A stretch of 64,000 nucleotides of DNA from Microvirga terrae (GCF_013307435.2 NZ_CP102845.1:4631501-4695500), one strand, 5' to 3'. Positions 1-9,682 are shown, numbered from the stretch's first letter. Numbers and translations are program-made. Notes: generated from the sequence alone by a model not told the origin.

Positions 1-436
1 GGGGCCCGAAGAGCGGAAGGAGCCGCGGCCGGCAGTAGCTCTCGAGCTTCCGGAGCCTGGGCTCGGCGATGTCGATGAGGCGCTTGAACTTCGCCGTGGA
101 CACGCTGCGCCGCAGGATGAAGCCGGGCAGCCAGGGCCGGGTATGGCCCAGCATCATCTGGATGCCGAAGATCAGGACCGGCGTGCCGACGATGCCGGCG
201 ATGCCCGGCGGGGCCGGCACGCAGTTCGGCAGGGAGAACAGGATCAACACGAACCCGAAGGCGCGCTCCCCGAAGGCCTCGATGATCTCGCCGATCGAGA
301 TCGTCTCGCCCTTGGCCTCGTCGATGACGGCCCGCAGGACTGCAGAGGCGCTCTGGTGCTCGTGGGCGCGATGGAACTCGCTCTCCTCGTGGTAGAGGCC
401 CTTTTTCGGCCGTGTCGTCTCCGTATCCGCGTCCAA
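1..436 (-). CDS. exoD: ExoD family exopolysaccharide synthesis protein (3' end outside window)
   Basis: The gene runs off the left edge, so only about 145 N-terminal residues are visible. They carry the ExoD-family signature: a GEIIEAFGERAFGFVLILFS stretch followed by LPNCVPAPPGIAGIVGTPVL and then hydrophobic segments, as expected for an inner-membrane protein. ExoD was first described in Sinorhizobium as affecting exopolysaccharide production and alkaline tolerance; its biochemical role is unknown. I chose a TTG start at 434-436 because a GGAGGGG Shine-Dalgarno lies a few bases upstream and I see no well-placed ATG. The family assignment is firm; the start is an inference. Confidence 0.8.
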   Translation of the reverse strand, partial: MDADTETTRPKKGLYHEESEFHRAHEHQSASAVLRAVIDEAKGETISIGEIIEAFGERAFGFVLILFSLPNCVPAPPGIAGIVGTPVLIFGIQMMLGHTRPWLPGFILRRSVSTAKFKRLIDIAEPRLRKLESYCRPRLLPLFGP

Positions 437-532
437 AGGTCCCCTCCGTGACGGGAGAGATGGGAACGGCGACGCTCCATGCCAAGGGAATGTGCGCTGT
501 CGCGCGCTTCTCTTCCGTGCATCCTCGCATCG

Positions 533-553
533 TCACCGGCCGTATGCCGGTGA
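533..553. repeat. Inverted repeat, ATCACCGG/CCGGTGAT type, copy 1
   Basis: TCACCGGC and GCCGGTGA (533-540 and 546-553) form an 8-bp hairpin in the 195-bp gap between exoD and the ymdB-like gene. A related hairpin with matching flanks (CGGGATCACCGG here on the minus strand, CCGAGATCACCGG at 29303) lies near 29.3 kb. It resembles the short palindromic intergenic elements that are common in Rhizobiales. It could also act as a transcript end for the minus-strand gene upstream, but there is no convincing T-run. Confidence 0.5.
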
Positions 554-631
554 TCCCGATTGAAAAAATGATGCGCCTCACAGGATCGGAATGGCCAGGA
601 CAGGCCCGGCCATGACGTCGGAGGGCGCTGC

Positions 632-1453
632 TCAATCCCAGAACCGGGGCCAAGTCTCCTCCAGGTTCGGCCCGAGGCGAACCGCCGCCACCCGCCGTGC
701 GAGGCCCGTGCGGTCGTCGGTCTCGACTGCGATGCCCGAAAGCGTGCCCTCCCCCAGGCCCGGCTCGAGGCGCGTGCCGGGCGTCTTCTGGAGGAACCGG
801 CGGATCGCCTCTTCCTTCTGCATGCCGAGGACGGAATCGTAATCGCCGCACATGCCCGCATCCGACATATAGGCGGTGCCGCCCGGCAGGACCCGGTGAT
901 CGGCGGTGGGCACATGGGTGTGGGTGCCGACGACGAGGCTCGCCCGGCCGTCGAGATGATACCCCATGGCCTCCTTCTCGCTCGTCGCTTCCGCGTGCAC
1001 GTCGACGATGACCGCATCGGCCACCTGCCCCAGCGGACAGGTTTCGAGCTCCCGGTCCACCGCCGCGAAGGGGTCGTCGAGCGCGTCCATGTACAGGCGG
1101 CCCATCACGTTGACGACGAGGACCCGGGCGCCCGAGCGGGTGTCGATGAGATTGGCGCCGCGCCCGGGCGTGCCCGGCGGGTAGTTCGCCGGCCGAAGCA
1201 GCCGGGGCTGACGCTCGATGAACACCAGCGTCTCGCGCTGATCCCAGGAATGGTTGCCGAGCGTGATGGCATCGGCGCCTGCGCCTAAGATCTCGTCGCA
1301 GATGGCCTCCGTGATGCCGAATCCGCCGGCGGAGTTCTCGCCGTTGATCACCACGCAGTCGAGCTGCCACCGGTCGCGTAAGCCGGGCAGGCGCTCGATC
1401 ACCGCGTTGCGGCCGGGCCGCCCGACGATGTCGCCGAGGAAGAGAAGACGCAT
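632..1453 (-). CDS. YmdB-family metallophosphoesterase (TIGR00282 type)
   Basis: A 273-residue protein of the YmdB-like calcineurin-fold phosphoesterases. Characterised Bacillus and Mycoplasma relatives hydrolyse 2',3'-cyclic nucleotides; the substrate here is inferred. Metal-binding motifs appear in order: GDIVGRPGR at residues 7-15, INGENSAGG near 36, GNHSWD near 66, VDVHAEATSEK near 149, GTHTHVPTAD near 174 and MCGDYDSVLGM near 200. The length matches the family (about 265-275). The start is the ATG at 1451-1453; a longer in-frame reading exists upstream but overlaps the neighbouring gene. The next upstream gene ends 13 bp away, suggesting one transcript. Confidence 0.9.
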   Translation of the reverse strand: MRLLFLGDIVGRPGRNAVIERLPGLRDRWQLDCVVINGENSAGGFGITEAICDEILGAGADAITLGNHSWDQRETLVFIERQPRLLRPANYPPGTPGRGANLIDTRSGARVLVVNVMGRLYMDALDDPFAAVDRELETCPLGQVADAVIVDVHAEATSEKEAMGYHLDGRASLVVGTHTHVPTADHRVLPGGTAYMSDAGMCGDYDSVLGMQKEEAIRRFLQKTPGTRLEPGLGEGTLSGIAVETDDRTGLARRVAAVRLGPNLEETWPRFWD

Positions 1454-1466
1454 GATGGGTCCTTGA

Positions 1467-2048
1467 CTAGGAGGCCGTCCGAATGAGTTCGGCTTCGGTG
1501 ATGACAACGTCGAGGAGCCGGTCATGGGGCTCGACCGGCACCTCGTCGATCTCCTGAACCGCATAGGCCAGCCCGATCGTCAAGACCGGATGCTGCCCCT
1601 CCAGCGCCGCGATGGCCCGGTCGAAATGCCCCTTGCCGTAGCCGATGCGCCCTCCCCGGCGGTCGAAGGCGACGAGGGGCACGAGGAGAGCCTTGGGAAA
1701 CACCTCCGGGGCATCCGGGCCGGGCTCGCGCACGCCGAAGCCGCCTTTGACCAGCACGTCGCCGGGCTGCCACAGGCGCCAGCTCAGATGGGGGTGGAGG
1801 ATCTGGGACAGGGCGACGTCCTGGCCGCGCGCGAGCAACGCTTCCATGAGCGGGCGCGGATCGACCTCGCTGCGGATCGGCCAATAGCCTCCGACCGGAG
1901 TCACGTCCTTCAACTCCGGCAATGCGAGAGCGCGGTCGGCGATGCCCCGCGCTGCCTCGTGGCGGACGTGTTTGTCGAGGCCATCGCGCCGCGCGAAAAC
2001 CTCGCCGCGGACGCGTTCTTTCAGTTCGGAGGGGGGAGGAGATTGCAT
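1467..2048 (-). CDS. 5-formyltetrahydrofolate cyclo-ligase
   Basis: Catalyses the ATP-dependent conversion of 5-formyl-THF to 5,10-methenyl-THF, recycling a folate storage form. The 193-residue product shows the family hallmarks: GYWPIRSEVDPRPL near residue 55 (substrate loop) and AFDRRGGRIGYGKGHFDR near 130, the ATP/phosphate-binding signature. Length fits (180-200). The ATG at 2048 is chosen; a GTG at 2063 would add five residues and neither has a strong Shine-Dalgarno. The predicted 6S RNA ends only about 35 bp upstream on the same strand, the 6S-ygfA arrangement known from many proteobacteria. Confidence 0.92.
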   Translation of the reverse strand: MQSPPPSELKERVRGEVFARRDGLDKHVRHEAARGIADRALALPELKDVTPVGGYWPIRSEVDPRPLMEALLARGQDVALSQILHPHLSWRLWQPGDVLVKGGFGVREPGPDAPEVFPKALLVPLVAFDRRGGRIGYGKGHFDRAIAALEGQHPVLTIGLAYAVQEIDEVPVEPHDRLLDVVITEAELIRTAS

Positions 2049-2079
2049 AAGGTGCGGAGCCACGAAAAGCCGTCGGAGA

Positions 2080-2236
2080 AGCGATCCCGGGAACCTACAA
2101 AGTAGGTGGGCGCCGTATGTCCCGGTCCACGGACCGGGTCAGGGACAGCTCCCTTCAGGATCGATAAGGCCCCGGGGAATATGAACTCCTAACGCGCCCC
2201 GCAGCCCCGCCTTCCCTATGTAGGGATCGGGATGGT
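2080..2236 (-). ncRNA. ssrS: 6S RNA
   Basis: No gene fits between the cyclo-ligase and the acetyltransferase, but the minus strand folds into a long closed rod. Its 5' arm (from about 2231) reads CCCG..CCTACA..AGG.GGG, and the 3' arm (to about 2086) reads CCC.CCT..TGTAGG..CGGG, closing a molecule of about 150 nt with the interrupted inner pairing typical of 6S RNA. Position immediately upstream of the 5-formyl-THF cyclo-ligase gene on the same strand is the classical genomic context. 6S RNA binds the sigma70 holoenzyme and adjusts transcription in stationary phase. The exact ends are estimates; no covariance search was possible. Confidence 0.72.
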
Positions 2237-2304
2237 CCGGGGGAAGGGGAAAAGTGGGGCGCCGCCCAATCTTTCTCGTCGGCGACCCGACCGAGGAATT
2301 CCGC

Positions 2305-3078
2305 TCAGGCCTGTCGCCGGCGATAATGGTATCGGTACATTTCGCGCGTGAAGCCCATGCCCTCATAGAGCGCCCGTGCGGGACCATTTGCGGCGACGAC
2401 CGACAGGCATGCGCCCGTCGCCCCGTGCCGCGCCTGCGCCCATGAGAGAACCGCCGAGAGGGCTTGGCGCGCCAAACCCCTGCGCCGGAGGGCGGGATGG
2501 GTGACGACGGAGTTCACGCAGACGATCCCGTCATGGACGGCGCCATAGGCAAGGGCCCCCGGGCGGCCGTCATCCCGGGGCACGGCCGCAAAGACGGCCG
2601 GAACCGACAAGCTTTCGAGGATCCTCCGATGGGTCCGGCGTGCGGGACCGCTCTGGCCGTGAAGCTCCGCGAGAGCGGCCATCCAGGCCTCGCCCGGAAG
2701 CCCCTGTTCCAGGAGCGCATCCGTCGCAGGCCGGGGCGGCGTCTCCTTGAAATCCATGAACAGCACGCAGCTCTCGTCCTCGGGCGGGTCGTAGCCCCGC
2801 CCGTCGAGGAGACGGCCGAGGGTGGGGTCAACCGTGGACGGTATGCAGAAGATCGTCGGCAGCCCTTGGGCCGCGTAGATTTCCTCGCAGTAGCGGACCT
2901 TCCGGTCCAGCGGCAGAATCCCCGGGCCGAGCAGGTTGACCGAGTTCGTGCGCCTTGTATGTCCCTCGGCCAACCGGATCAGCCAGCCGTCGAAGACCAC
3001 CTCCCGAAGGGCGGGCCAGCCGTTCAGGCAGGCCTCCTCGACGCGTCTGGCGAGAGGATCGGCGGTTGGGGACGACAT
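2305..3078 (-). CDS. GNAT family N-acetyltransferase
   Basis: A 257-residue protein with a C-terminal GNAT fold: VNSVVTHPALRRRGLARQAL near residue 190 is the beta4/motif A acetyl-CoA pyrophosphate loop (R/Q-x-x-G-x-G/A), and the segment ending NGPARALYEGMGF near 230 is the usual motif B. The N-terminal half contains FDGWLIRLAEGHTRRTNSVN, found in a broad subgroup of uncharacterised GNAT enzymes. The substrate cannot be told. It sits in a minus-strand run with zapA, whose gene ends 14 bp upstream of this start. The ATG at 3078 gives a full-length family match. Confidence 0.85.
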   Translation of the reverse strand: MSSPTADPLARRVEEACLNGWPALREVVFDGWLIRLAEGHTRRTNSVNLLGPGILPLDRKVRYCEEIYAAQGLPTIFCIPSTVDPTLGRLLDGRGYDPPEDESCVLFMDFKETPPRPATDALLEQGLPGEAWMAALAELHGQSGPARRTHRRILESLSVPAVFAAVPRDDGRPGALAYGAVHDGIVCVNSVVTHPALRRRGLARQALSAVLSWAQARHGATGACLSVVAANGPARALYEGMGFTREMYRYHYRRRQA

Positions 3079-3092
3079 GTCCTGGCCGCCTC

Positions 3093-3461
3093 TCAGCCCT
3101 GCCCCGCCCCGTTCAGGCTGCGCGCGAGCCCCTCGATCCGCTCGGCCGCCATCTGGACGCCCTCGGCGAGCCTCGCCTCGATCCGTTCGAGGCGCTCGTC
3201 CCGCGAGGCATTGATGCTGTTGAGCGTCGCCACCTCCGCCTCCAGGGCGGCGACCCGCCGCTTGGTCTCGTGCAGCTCGTCCGCCTGGGCGATGGCCGCC
3301 ATCACGTGAAGGCGCAGGTCGCCGATCTCGCCGAAGGCAACCCGCATGTCCTCGATCCGGGCATCGTAGGAGGCCGCCAGGCCCTCGAGATGCCCCTCCT
3401 CGCCCTCGCCGCAGGCCATGCGGTAGGTCTGCCCGGCAATCGTCACCGTCACCTGAGGCAT
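3093..3461 (-). CDS. zapA: Cell division protein ZapA
   Basis: A 122-residue ZapA protein, which bundles FtsZ filaments at the division site. The N-terminal VTVTIAGQTYRMACGEGEE globular head is followed from about residue 55 by a long coiled coil (heptads through AEVATLNSINASRDERLERI), the expected ZapA architecture. It lies 3 bp downstream of the DUF4164 gene, an arrangement common in Rhizobiales, so the two are probably co-transcribed and translationally linked. Confidence 0.9.
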   Translation of the reverse strand: MPQVTVTIAGQTYRMACGEGEEGHLEGLAASYDARIEDMRVAFGEIGDLRLHVMAAIAQADELHETKRRVAALEAEVATLNSINASRDERLERIEARLAEGVQMAAERIEGLARSLNGAGQG

Positions 3462-3464
3462 GGC

Positions 3465-3761
3465 CTAGCCCTCCTCGGGCTCGAGCTGACCCGCCTGGGC
3501 CAGGACCGTCTGGACGGCTCCGATGGCCTGGCGGACCCGCCGGCCGACATCGTCCGTCGCCGCCTCGAAACGATGGAGCCGGGTGAGCGCACCGTCGAGC
3601 TCGACGGCCAGACGGGCCCGGTCGTCCTGCATGAGCTGGAGCTCGGTTTCCAGGCCGCCGCGCCGCCGGTCGGCCTCCAGACGACGGGAGACGGATGCCT
3701 CCAGAAGCCCCAAGGCCATGTCCAGCCGCTTCATCGCTTCCTCGAGTGTGGGCGCCATCAT
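3465..3761 (-). CDS. DUF4164 family coiled-coil protein
   Basis: A 98-residue, largely alpha-helical protein ([20 protein letters not shown] start, then long amphipathic helix with many Glu, Arg and Leu) matching DUF4164, a small family seen next to zapA in Rhizobiales. Function unknown; the coiled coil and the 3-bp spacing to zapA suggest a role around ZapA or the division site (inference). Two adjacent ATGs (3761 and 3758) could start it; CAGGAGG lies just before the first on the minus strand. Confidence 0.8.
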   Translation of the reverse strand: MMAPTLEEAMKRLDMALGLLEASVSRRLEADRRRGGLETELQLMQDDRARLAVELDGALTRLHRFEAATDDVGRRVRQAIGAVQTVLAQAGQLEPEEG

Positions 3762-3785
3762 GCCTCCTGAATCGCGCACGACACT

Positions 3786-3943
3786 AGCGCATCGTGCGGA
3801 AAAGTGGACTCGGTTTTCCGCACCGAACGATGCGCCGCTTAAGGAATTGAGCATCGGATCGATCCCAAAAGTGGACCCACTTTTTGGTCCGATGCTCGAG
3901 CGCATCGCGGGCAAAAGTGGACCCGGTTTTCGGCACAATGCTC
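3786..3943. repeat. Palindromic intergenic repeat, copy 1 (modules A-B-A')
   Basis: Three palindromes in series. Module A (3786-3835) is AGCGCATCGTGCGGAAAAGT ending in CGATGCGC. Module B (3849-3897) runs from GAGCATCGG through CCCAAAAGTGG to CCGATGCTC. A second A-like module follows (3898-3943). Related copies are at 8479, 12348, 24625 and 60448. It lies between the DUF4164 gene (minus) and tkt (plus), ending about 155 bp before the tkt start. Confidence 0.85.
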
Positions 3944-4020
3944 CTCGTGAGGAGGCGGGGCACCCGATTTCGCCGGCACCGGGACCGGAGGTCCTCAAGG
4001 GGATTACGCCGTTCCAGCCT

Positions 4021-4048
4021 TTGACTCGCCTTGGCCGCGTGTTAAGGA
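4021..4048 (+). promoter_or_regulatory. Possible tkt promoter
   Basis: TTGACT (4021-4026), a 16-bp spacer and TAAGGA (4043-4048) resemble a sigma70 promoter upstream of tkt. Downstream a GCCCCG-TTG-CGGGGC hairpin (4073-4087) ends 12 bp before the GTG start and would lie in the leader. The -10 match is weak, so this is a tentative call. Confidence 0.3.
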
Positions 4049-4098
4049 GCCCGGGCCTTTTCCGGACAGACCGCCCCGTTGCGGGGCCCTCAAGATTT

Positions 4099-6114
4099 GT
4101 GGATCTCGCCGTGCAAGATACCGTCCCCGTCGATCGCGTCACCCATTCCGATCTGGCGAACGCCGTGCGCGTCCTCGCCATGGACGCCGTCGAACAAGCC
4201 AAATCCGGCCATCCGGGCCTGCCCATGGGGGCGGCCGACATGGCGACGGTGCTGTTCACCAAATTCCTGAAATACGACGCCGCCGATCCGACCTGGCCCG
4301 ACCGCGACCGGTTCATTCTCTCCGCGGGCCACGGCTCGATGCTGCTCTACTCGCTCCTGCACCTGACGGGCGTCAAGGGCATGACCATCGAGGAGCTGAG
4401 GAACTTCCGCAAGCTCGACTCGAAGACCCCCGGGCATCCTGAGAATTTCATGACCCCGGGCGTCGAGACCACCACCGGCCCCCTTGGCCAGGGCCTTGCC
4501 ACGGCGGTGGGCTTCGCGCTCGCCGAGCGCATGCTGAACGCCGAATACGGCAGCGACCTGGTCGACCACTACACCTATGTGCTCGCCTCCGACGGTGACC
4601 TGATGGAGGGGATCAGCCAGGAGGCCATCGCGCTCGCCGGCCACCTGAAGCTCAACCGCATGATCGTCCTGTGGGACGACAACCAGATCTCGATCGACGG
4701 ACCGCTGTCGCTCTCCGATTCCGTTGACCAAGTGAAGCGTTTCCAAGCCTGCAACTGGAACGCGGTGCGCGTCGACGGCCACGACCCCAAGGCTCTCCAG
4801 CGCGCCATCGCCCGGGCCCAGAAGTCCGACAAGCCGACCCTGATCGCCTGCCGGACCACCATCGGCTACGGAGCCCCGAAGAAGGCCGGCACCTCCAAGG
4901 CCCATGGCGAGCCGCTCGGCGCCGAGGAACTGGCCGGCGCCAAGGCCGCCTACGGCTGGAGCCACGCGCCCTTCGAGATTCCGGACAACATCCGCGACGC
5001 CTGGGCGAAGGCCGGCAAGAAGGGCCGCCGGCAGCGCAAGGCCTGGACCGATCGCCTGAAGGCCCTGCCCGCCGAGAAGCGCGCCGAGTTCGAGCGCCGG
5101 GTGAAGGGCGTGCGTCCCGAAGGCCTGGCCGACGCCGTCGCCCGGCTGAAGGACCGGCTCGTCGCCGAGCCGCAGGCCGTCGCCACCCGCAAGGCGAGCG
5201 AGATCGCCCTCGAGGTCATTACGGAGGCGGTGCCGGAGCTGATCCTGGGCTCGGCCGACCTGACGCCGTCCAACAACACCAAGACCAAGAACCTGACCGC
5301 CATCTCGCCGGGCAACTACGCTGGCCGCTACATCCATTACGGCATCCGCGAGCACGGCATGGCGGCGGCCATGAACGGCATCGCGCTCCATGGCGGCTAC
5401 GTGCCGGCCGGCGCGACCTTCCTGGTCTTCACCGATTATGCCCGTCCCGCCATGCGCATCGCGGCGCTCGCCGGCATTCCGGTGGTCTACGTGATGACCC
5501 ACGACTCGATCGGGCTCGGCGAGGACGGCCCGACCCACCAGCCCGTGGAGCATCTGGCCGCCCTTCGCTCCATGCCGAAGATGCGCGTGTTCCGCCCGGC
5601 GGATGCCATCGAGACGGCGGAAGCCTGGCAGCTCGCCCTCGAGCGCACCGACGGGCCGAGCACCCTGGCGCTCACCCGCCAGAACCTGCCGCAGGTCCGG
5701 CGGGACGGCGGCGCGACCAATCTCTCGGCCACGGGCGCCTACGAGCTCTCGCCGGCGAACGGCAAGGCTCGCGCGACCATCTTCGCGTCGGGTTCCGAGG
5801 TCGAGATTGCGCTCGCGGCCCAAAAGCTTCTCGACGAGCAAAGCTTCGCCGTCCGTGTCGTGTCGGTGCCCTCGCTCGACCTCTTCCTGGCCCAGCCCGA
5901 GAAGGTCCGCGCCCGCGTCATCGGCGACGCGCCGATCAAGGTCGCGGTCGAGGCGGCGGTGCGCTTCGGCTGGGATTCGGTCATCGGCCCGGACGGAATT
6001 TTCGTCGGCATGCATGGGTTTGGCGCCAGCGCGCCCTACAAGGACCTTTACAAGCACTTCGGCATCACGGCCGAAGCCGTGGCCGAGAAGGTCCTCCGGA
6101 CACACAATCTCTGA
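4099..6114 (+). CDS. tkt: Transketolase
   Basis: Thiamine-diphosphate enzyme of the pentose phosphate/Calvin pathways, moving two-carbon units from ketoses to aldoses. The 671-residue length matches bacterial transketolases. Motifs: [14 protein letters not shown] near residue 33, [15 protein letters not shown] near 120, the ThDP motif SDGDLMEG near 160 with DDNQISIDG, and the C-terminal half [20 protein letters not shown] and [19 protein letters not shown]. No ATG is available; GTG at 4099 is chosen, with GTG 4111 as alternative, and Shine-Dalgarno is weak for both. First gene of a tkt-gap-pgk-fba run, the order usual in Rhizobiales. Confidence 0.95.
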   Translation: MDLAVQDTVPVDRVTHSDLANAVRVLAMDAVEQAKSGHPGLPMGAADMATVLFTKFLKYDAADPTWPDRDRFILSAGHGSMLLYSLLHLTGVKGMTIEELRNFRKLDSKTPGHPENFMTPGVETTTGPLGQGLATAVGFALAERMLNAEYGSDLVDHYTYVLASDGDLMEGISQEAIALAGHLKLNRMIVLWDDNQISIDGPLSLSDSVDQVKRFQACNWNAVRVDGHDPKALQRAIARAQKSDKPTLIACRTTIGYGAPKKAGTSKAHGEPLGAEELAGAKAAYGWSHAPFEIPDNIRDAWAKAGKKGRRQRKAWTDRLKALPAEKRAEFERRVKGVRPEGLADAVARLKDRLVAEPQAVATRKASEIALEVITEAVPELILGSADLTPSNNTKTKNLTAISPGNYAGRYIHYGIREHGMAAAMNGIALHGGYVPAGATFLVFTDYARPAMRIAALAGIPVVYVMTHDSIGLGEDGPTHQPVEHLAALRSMPKMRVFRPADAIETAEAWQLALERTDGPSTLALTRQNLPQVRRDGGATNLSATGAYELSPANGKARATIFASGSEVEIALAAQKLLDEQSFAVRVVSVPSLDLFLAQPEKVRARVIGDAPIKVAVEAAVRFGWDSVIGPDGIFVGMHGFGASAPYKDLYKHFGITAEAVAEKVLRTHNL

Positions 6115-6159
6115 GGCTCGAGAAGACCTGAGGCCTCGCTACACAAGGGAGCTAAGACT

Positions 6160-7167
6160 ATGACGGTGAAGGTCGCGATCAACGGATTCGGTCGCATCGG
6201 ACGCAACATCCTCCGCGGCATCGTGGAGAGCGGCCGCAAGGACATCGAGGTGGTTGCCATCAACGATCTCGGGCCGGTCGAGACGAACGCTCACCTGCTC
6301 CGCTTCGATTCCGTCCATGGCCGCTTCCCGGCCGACGTGCAGGTCGACGGCGAGTTCCTCGTCATCAACGGTCAGAAGATCCGCGTGACGGCGATCAAGG
6401 ATCCGGCGACTCTGCCGCACCGGGAGCTCGGCGTCGACATCGCCATGGAGTGCACCGGCATCTTCACCTCGAAGGAGAAGGCCTCGGCGCACCTGACCGC
6501 CGGCGCCAAGCGCGTCATCGTCTCGGCCCCGGCCGACGGTGCCGACCTCACGGTCGTCTACGGGGTCAACGACGACAAGCTGACGAAGGACCACGTGGTC
6601 ATCTCGAACGCCTCCTGCACCACGAACTGCCTCGCCCCCGTGGCGAAGGTGCTTCATGAGGCGGTGGGCATCGAGAAGGGCTTCATGACGACGATCCACT
6701 CCTACACCAACGATCAGCCGACCCTCGATCAGATGCACAAGGACCTCTACCGCGCCCGCGCGGCGGCCCTGAACATGATCCCGACCTCGACCGGCGCCGC
6801 CAAGGCGGTGGGCCTCGTGCTGCCCGACCTGAACGGCAAGCTCGACGGTTCGTCGATCCGCGTCCCGACCCCGAACGTCTCCGTGGTCGACTTCAAGTTC
6901 GTGGCCAAGAAGAACACCACGAAGGAGGAGATCAACGCGGCGATCAAGGCTGCCGCCGACGGCCCGCTGAAGGGCATCCTCGGCTACACGGATCAGCCGA
7001 ACGTCTCGTCCGACTTCAACCACGATCCGCATTCCTCCGTGTTCCACCTCGACCAGACCAAGGTGATGGAGGGCAACTTCGTGCGCGTGCTGTCCTGGTA
7101 CGACAACGAGTGGGGCTTCTCGAACCGCATGGCGGACACCGCCGTCGCCATGGCGAAGCTCATCTAA
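6160..7167 (+). CDS. gap: Type I glyceraldehyde-3-phosphate dehydrogenase
   Basis: Oxidises and phosphorylates glyceraldehyde-3-phosphate to 1,3-bisphosphoglycerate with NAD(P). The 335-residue protein has the Rossmann motif [14 protein letters not shown] at residues 7-20, the active-site Cys in [12 protein letters not shown] (about 150), and the C-terminal [12 protein letters not shown]. An Asp of VAINDLG at the end of beta2 is compatible with NAD preference. It follows tkt by 45 bp with Shine-Dalgarno AAGGGAG, and pgk follows 13 bp later, so tkt-gap-pgk is likely one operon. Confidence 0.97.
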   Translation: MTVKVAINGFGRIGRNILRGIVESGRKDIEVVAINDLGPVETNAHLLRFDSVHGRFPADVQVDGEFLVINGQKIRVTAIKDPATLPHRELGVDIAMECTGIFTSKEKASAHLTAGAKRVIVSAPADGADLTVVYGVNDDKLTKDHVVISNASCTTNCLAPVAKVLHEAVGIEKGFMTTIHSYTNDQPTLDQMHKDLYRARAAALNMIPTSTGAAKAVGLVLPDLNGKLDGSSIRVPTPNVSVVDFKFVAKKNTTKEEINAAIKAAADGPLKGILGYTDQPNVSSDFNHDPHSSVFHLDQTKVMEGNFVRVLSWYDNEWGFSNRMADTAVAMAKLI

Positions 7168-7180
7168 GGGAGGCCGCTTC

Positions 7181-8371
7181 ATGACCGCCTTCCGCACGCT
7201 CGACCAGGCCGACGTCAAGGGAAAACGCGTTCTCGTCCGGGTCGATCTCAACGTCCCGATGGAGAACGGCCGGGTGACGGACGCGACGCGCATCGAGCGC
7301 GTCCTGCCCACCATCCGGGAGATCGCCGACAAGGGGGGAAAGGTGATCCTTCTCGCCCATTTCGGACGCCCGAAGGGACGCGATCCCAAGGAATCCCTGA
7401 AGCCGGTCGCGGAAGCGGTCTCGACGCATCTCGGAAAGCCCGTGGCCTTCGCCGACGACTGCATCGGCGCGGCCGCGGGCAAGGCCGTCGCCGCCCTGAG
7501 GGACGGCGACGTGCTGCTCCTGGAAAACACCCGCTTCCATGCGGGCGAGGAGAAGAACGATCCGGCCTTCGTGCAGGATCTGGCGAAACTCGGCGACCTC
7601 TACGTGAACGACGCGTTCTCGGCGGCCCATCGCGCCCACGCTTCCACCGAGGGTCTCGCCCGCGTGCTGCCGGCCTATGCGGGCCGCACCATGCAGGCGG
7701 AACTCGATGCCCTGACCAAGGGCCTGGAAGCTCCCAAACGCCCGGTCGTCGCCATCGTGGGCGGCGCCAAGGTATCGACCAAGATCGATCTGCTCGAGAA
7801 CCTCGTCGCCAAGGTGGATGCTCTGGTGATCGGCGGCGGCATGGCCAACACCTTCGTGCACGCCATGGGCCTCGGCATCGGCAAGTCGCTCGCCGAGAAG
7901 GATCTGGCCGCGACCGCCCTGCGGATCATCGACAAGGCCCGTGAGGCCAATTGCGCCATCATCCTGCCCGTCGACGGCGTCTGCGCCTATGAATTCAAGG
8001 CGGGCGCGATGAATCACACCTACGGCATCGACGCGATCCCCGAGGACCAGATGATCCTCGACGTGGGCTCGCAGTCGGTCGAGCGCGTCTCGGCGGCGAT
8101 CAACGACGCGGCCACGCTGGTGTGGAACGGCCCGCTCGGCGCCTTCGAGATCGCGCCCTTCGACCAGGGCACGGTGGCGGCGGCCCGCCATGCGGCCCAG
8201 CGCACGAAGGACGGCAAGCTCGTCTCCGTGGCGGGCGGCGGCGACACGGTGGCGGCCCTCAACCATGCCGGCGTTGCGGACGACTTCACCTATGTATCGA
8301 CGGCAGGCGGCGCCTTCCTCGAATGGCTCGAGGGCAAATCGCTGCCCGGCGTGGAAGCGCTGAGAGCCTGA
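7181..8371 (+). CDS. pgk: Phosphoglycerate kinase
   Basis: Transfers phosphate from 1,3-bisphosphoglycerate to ADP. The 396-residue two-domain protein shows [17 protein letters not shown] near residue 14, AHFGRPKG near 61, [15 protein letters not shown] near 110, the hinge [11 protein letters not shown] near 192 and the nucleotide site [11 protein letters not shown] near 350. Full length. Start ATG at 7181 is preceded by GGGAGG and lies 13 bp after gap. A strong 12-bp hairpin without a T-run lies just after its stop. Confidence 0.97.
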   Translation: MTAFRTLDQADVKGKRVLVRVDLNVPMENGRVTDATRIERVLPTIREIADKGGKVILLAHFGRPKGRDPKESLKPVAEAVSTHLGKPVAFADDCIGAAAGKAVAALRDGDVLLLENTRFHAGEEKNDPAFVQDLAKLGDLYVNDAFSAAHRAHASTEGLARVLPAYAGRTMQAELDALTKGLEAPKRPVVAIVGGAKVSTKIDLLENLVAKVDALVIGGGMANTFVHAMGLGIGKSLAEKDLAATALRIIDKAREANCAIILPVDGVCAYEFKAGAMNHTYGIDAIPEDQMILDVGSQSVERVSAAINDAATLVWNGPLGAFEIAPFDQGTVAAARHAAQRTKDGKLVSVAGGGDTVAALNHAGVADDFTYVSTAGGAFLEWLEGKSLPGVEALRA

Positions 8372-8378
8372 GACCAGG

Positions 8379-8408
8379 CTTGGCAGAGTGGCTCCCCACT
8401 CTGCCAAG
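8379..8408. other. Strong intercistronic hairpin after pgk
   Basis: CTTGGCAGAGTG and CACTCTGCCAAG form a perfect 12-bp stem with a GCTCCC loop, beginning 8 bp after the pgk stop. No T-tract follows (GCGAAAGC), so it is not a canonical terminator. It could stabilise the 3' end of the gap-pgk mRNA or reduce read-through into fba. Confidence 0.6.
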
Positions 8409-8478
8409 CGAAAGCGCGCTGCATCGCGCGGGATAGGGGATCTAGCCTTCCGCCCTCACCGATGCACCAGGTTAGAAC

Positions 8479-8530
8479 AAGTATCGGCTGGGCCTCAAAA
8501 GCGGGATCCACTTTTAGGGCCGATGCTCTA
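8479..8530. repeat. Palindromic intergenic repeat, copy 2 (module B only)
   Basis: GTATCGGCTGGGCCTCAAAA with GGATCCACTTTTAGGGCCGA and GATGCTC is a diverged module B of the repeat family also seen near 3.8, 12.4, 24.6 and 60.5 kb. It lies between pgk and fba and ends 63 bp before the fba start codon. Confidence 0.75.
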
Positions 8531-8593
8531 GATGGCTTAAGCTGAGGTTCAGCTTCTGCGCTGTTTAAAACCAAAACCAAGACGGAGGACTAA

Positions 8594-9682
8594 ATGGCCC
8601 GCATTACCATGAGGCAGCTTCTGGATCACGCAGCCGAGCAAGGCTACGGCGTGCCTGCCTTCAACATCAACAACATGGAGCAGGCGCTCGCGATCATGGC
8701 GGCGGCCGGCGAAGTCGATGCGCCGGTGATCATCCAGGCGAGCCGCGGTGCGCGTTCCTACGCCAACGACGTCATGCTCAAGCACATGATGGATGCGGTC
8801 ACCGAGATCTATCCGCACATTCCGGTCTGCGTGCATCTCGACCACGGCAACGAGCCCGCCACCTGCATGACCGCCATCCAAGCCGGCTTCACCTCGGTGA
8901 TGATGGACGGCTCCCTCAAGGCCGACGGCAAGACTCCGGCCGATTGGGACTACAATGTCGGCGTCACCCGGAAGGTGGTCGAGATGGCCCATCTCGGCGG
9001 TATTTCGGTGGAAGGCGAGCTCGGCGTGCTCGGCTCGCTCGAGAGCGGCGAAGGCGAGGCCGAGGACGGTCACGGCGCCGAGGGCAAGCTCTCGCACGAC
9101 CAGCTGCTGACCAATCCCGACGAAGCCGTGAAGTTCGTGGCCGAGACCAAGGTCGACGCGCTCGCCATCGCCATGGGCACCTCGCACGGCGCCTACAAGT
9201 TCACCCGCAAGCCGGACGGCGCGATCCTCGCCATGCACGTGATCGAGGAGATCCACAAGAAGCTCCCGAACACCCACCTGGTGATGCACGGTTCGTCCTC
9301 GGTCCCGCAGGACCTCCAGGACATCATCAACCAGTACGGCGGCCAGATGAAGCCGACCTGGGGCGTTCCCGTGGAGGAGATCCAGCGCGGCATCAAGCAC
9401 GGCGTGCGCAAGATCAACATCGACACGGACAACCGCATGGCGATGACCGGCCAGATCCGCAAGGTCCTGACCGAGAACCCGGGCGAGTTCGACCCGCGCA
9501 AGTATCTGAAGCCCGCCATGGAGGCGATGACGAAGCTCTGCAAGCAGCGTCTGCAGGAGTTCAACACCGCCGGCCAGGCCTCCAAGATCAAGCGCGTGTT
9601 CACCCTGGCCGAGATGGCCAAGCGCTACGCCTCCGGCGAACTCGACCCGACCTTCGGCACGAGCCGCCAGGCTGCCGAATAA
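8594..9682 (+). CDS. fba: Class II fructose-bisphosphate aldolase, Calvin-cycle subtype
   Basis: Zinc-dependent aldolase interconverting fructose-1,6-bisphosphate and the triose phosphates. The 362-residue protein has the class II metal motif HLDHGNEP near residue 81, VMMDGSLK near 102, VEGELGVLG near 138 with the acidic [10 protein letters not shown] loop, and GSSSVPQD and INIDTDNRM near 235 and 275. Its length and motifs match the longer FbaA type common in autotrophs and Rhizobiales. Excellent Shine-Dalgarno GGAGGACTAA before ATG 8594. Followed by a clear terminator. Confidence 0.95.
   Translation: MARITMRQLLDHAAEQGYGVPAFNINNMEQALAIMAAAGEVDAPVIIQASRGARSYANDVMLKHMMDAVTEIYPHIPVCVHLDHGNEPATCMTAIQAGFTSVMMDGSLKADGKTPADWDYNVGVTRKVVEMAHLGGISVEGELGVLGSLESGEGEAEDGHGAEGKLSHDQLLTNPDEAVKFVAETKVDALAIAMGTSHGAYKFTRKPDGAILAMHVIEEIHKKLPNTHLVMHGSSSVPQDLQDIINQYGGQMKPTWGVPVEEIQRGIKHGVRKINIDTDNRMAMTGQIRKVLTENPGEFDPRKYLKPAMEAMTKLCKQRLQEFNTAGQASKIKRVFTLAEMAKRYASGELDPTFGTSRQAAE

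Noticed and set aside
4090..6105. 671-codon open frame on the minus strand opposite tkt
   Set aside because: Same effect: plus-strand transketolase motifs are continuous across the whole stretch.
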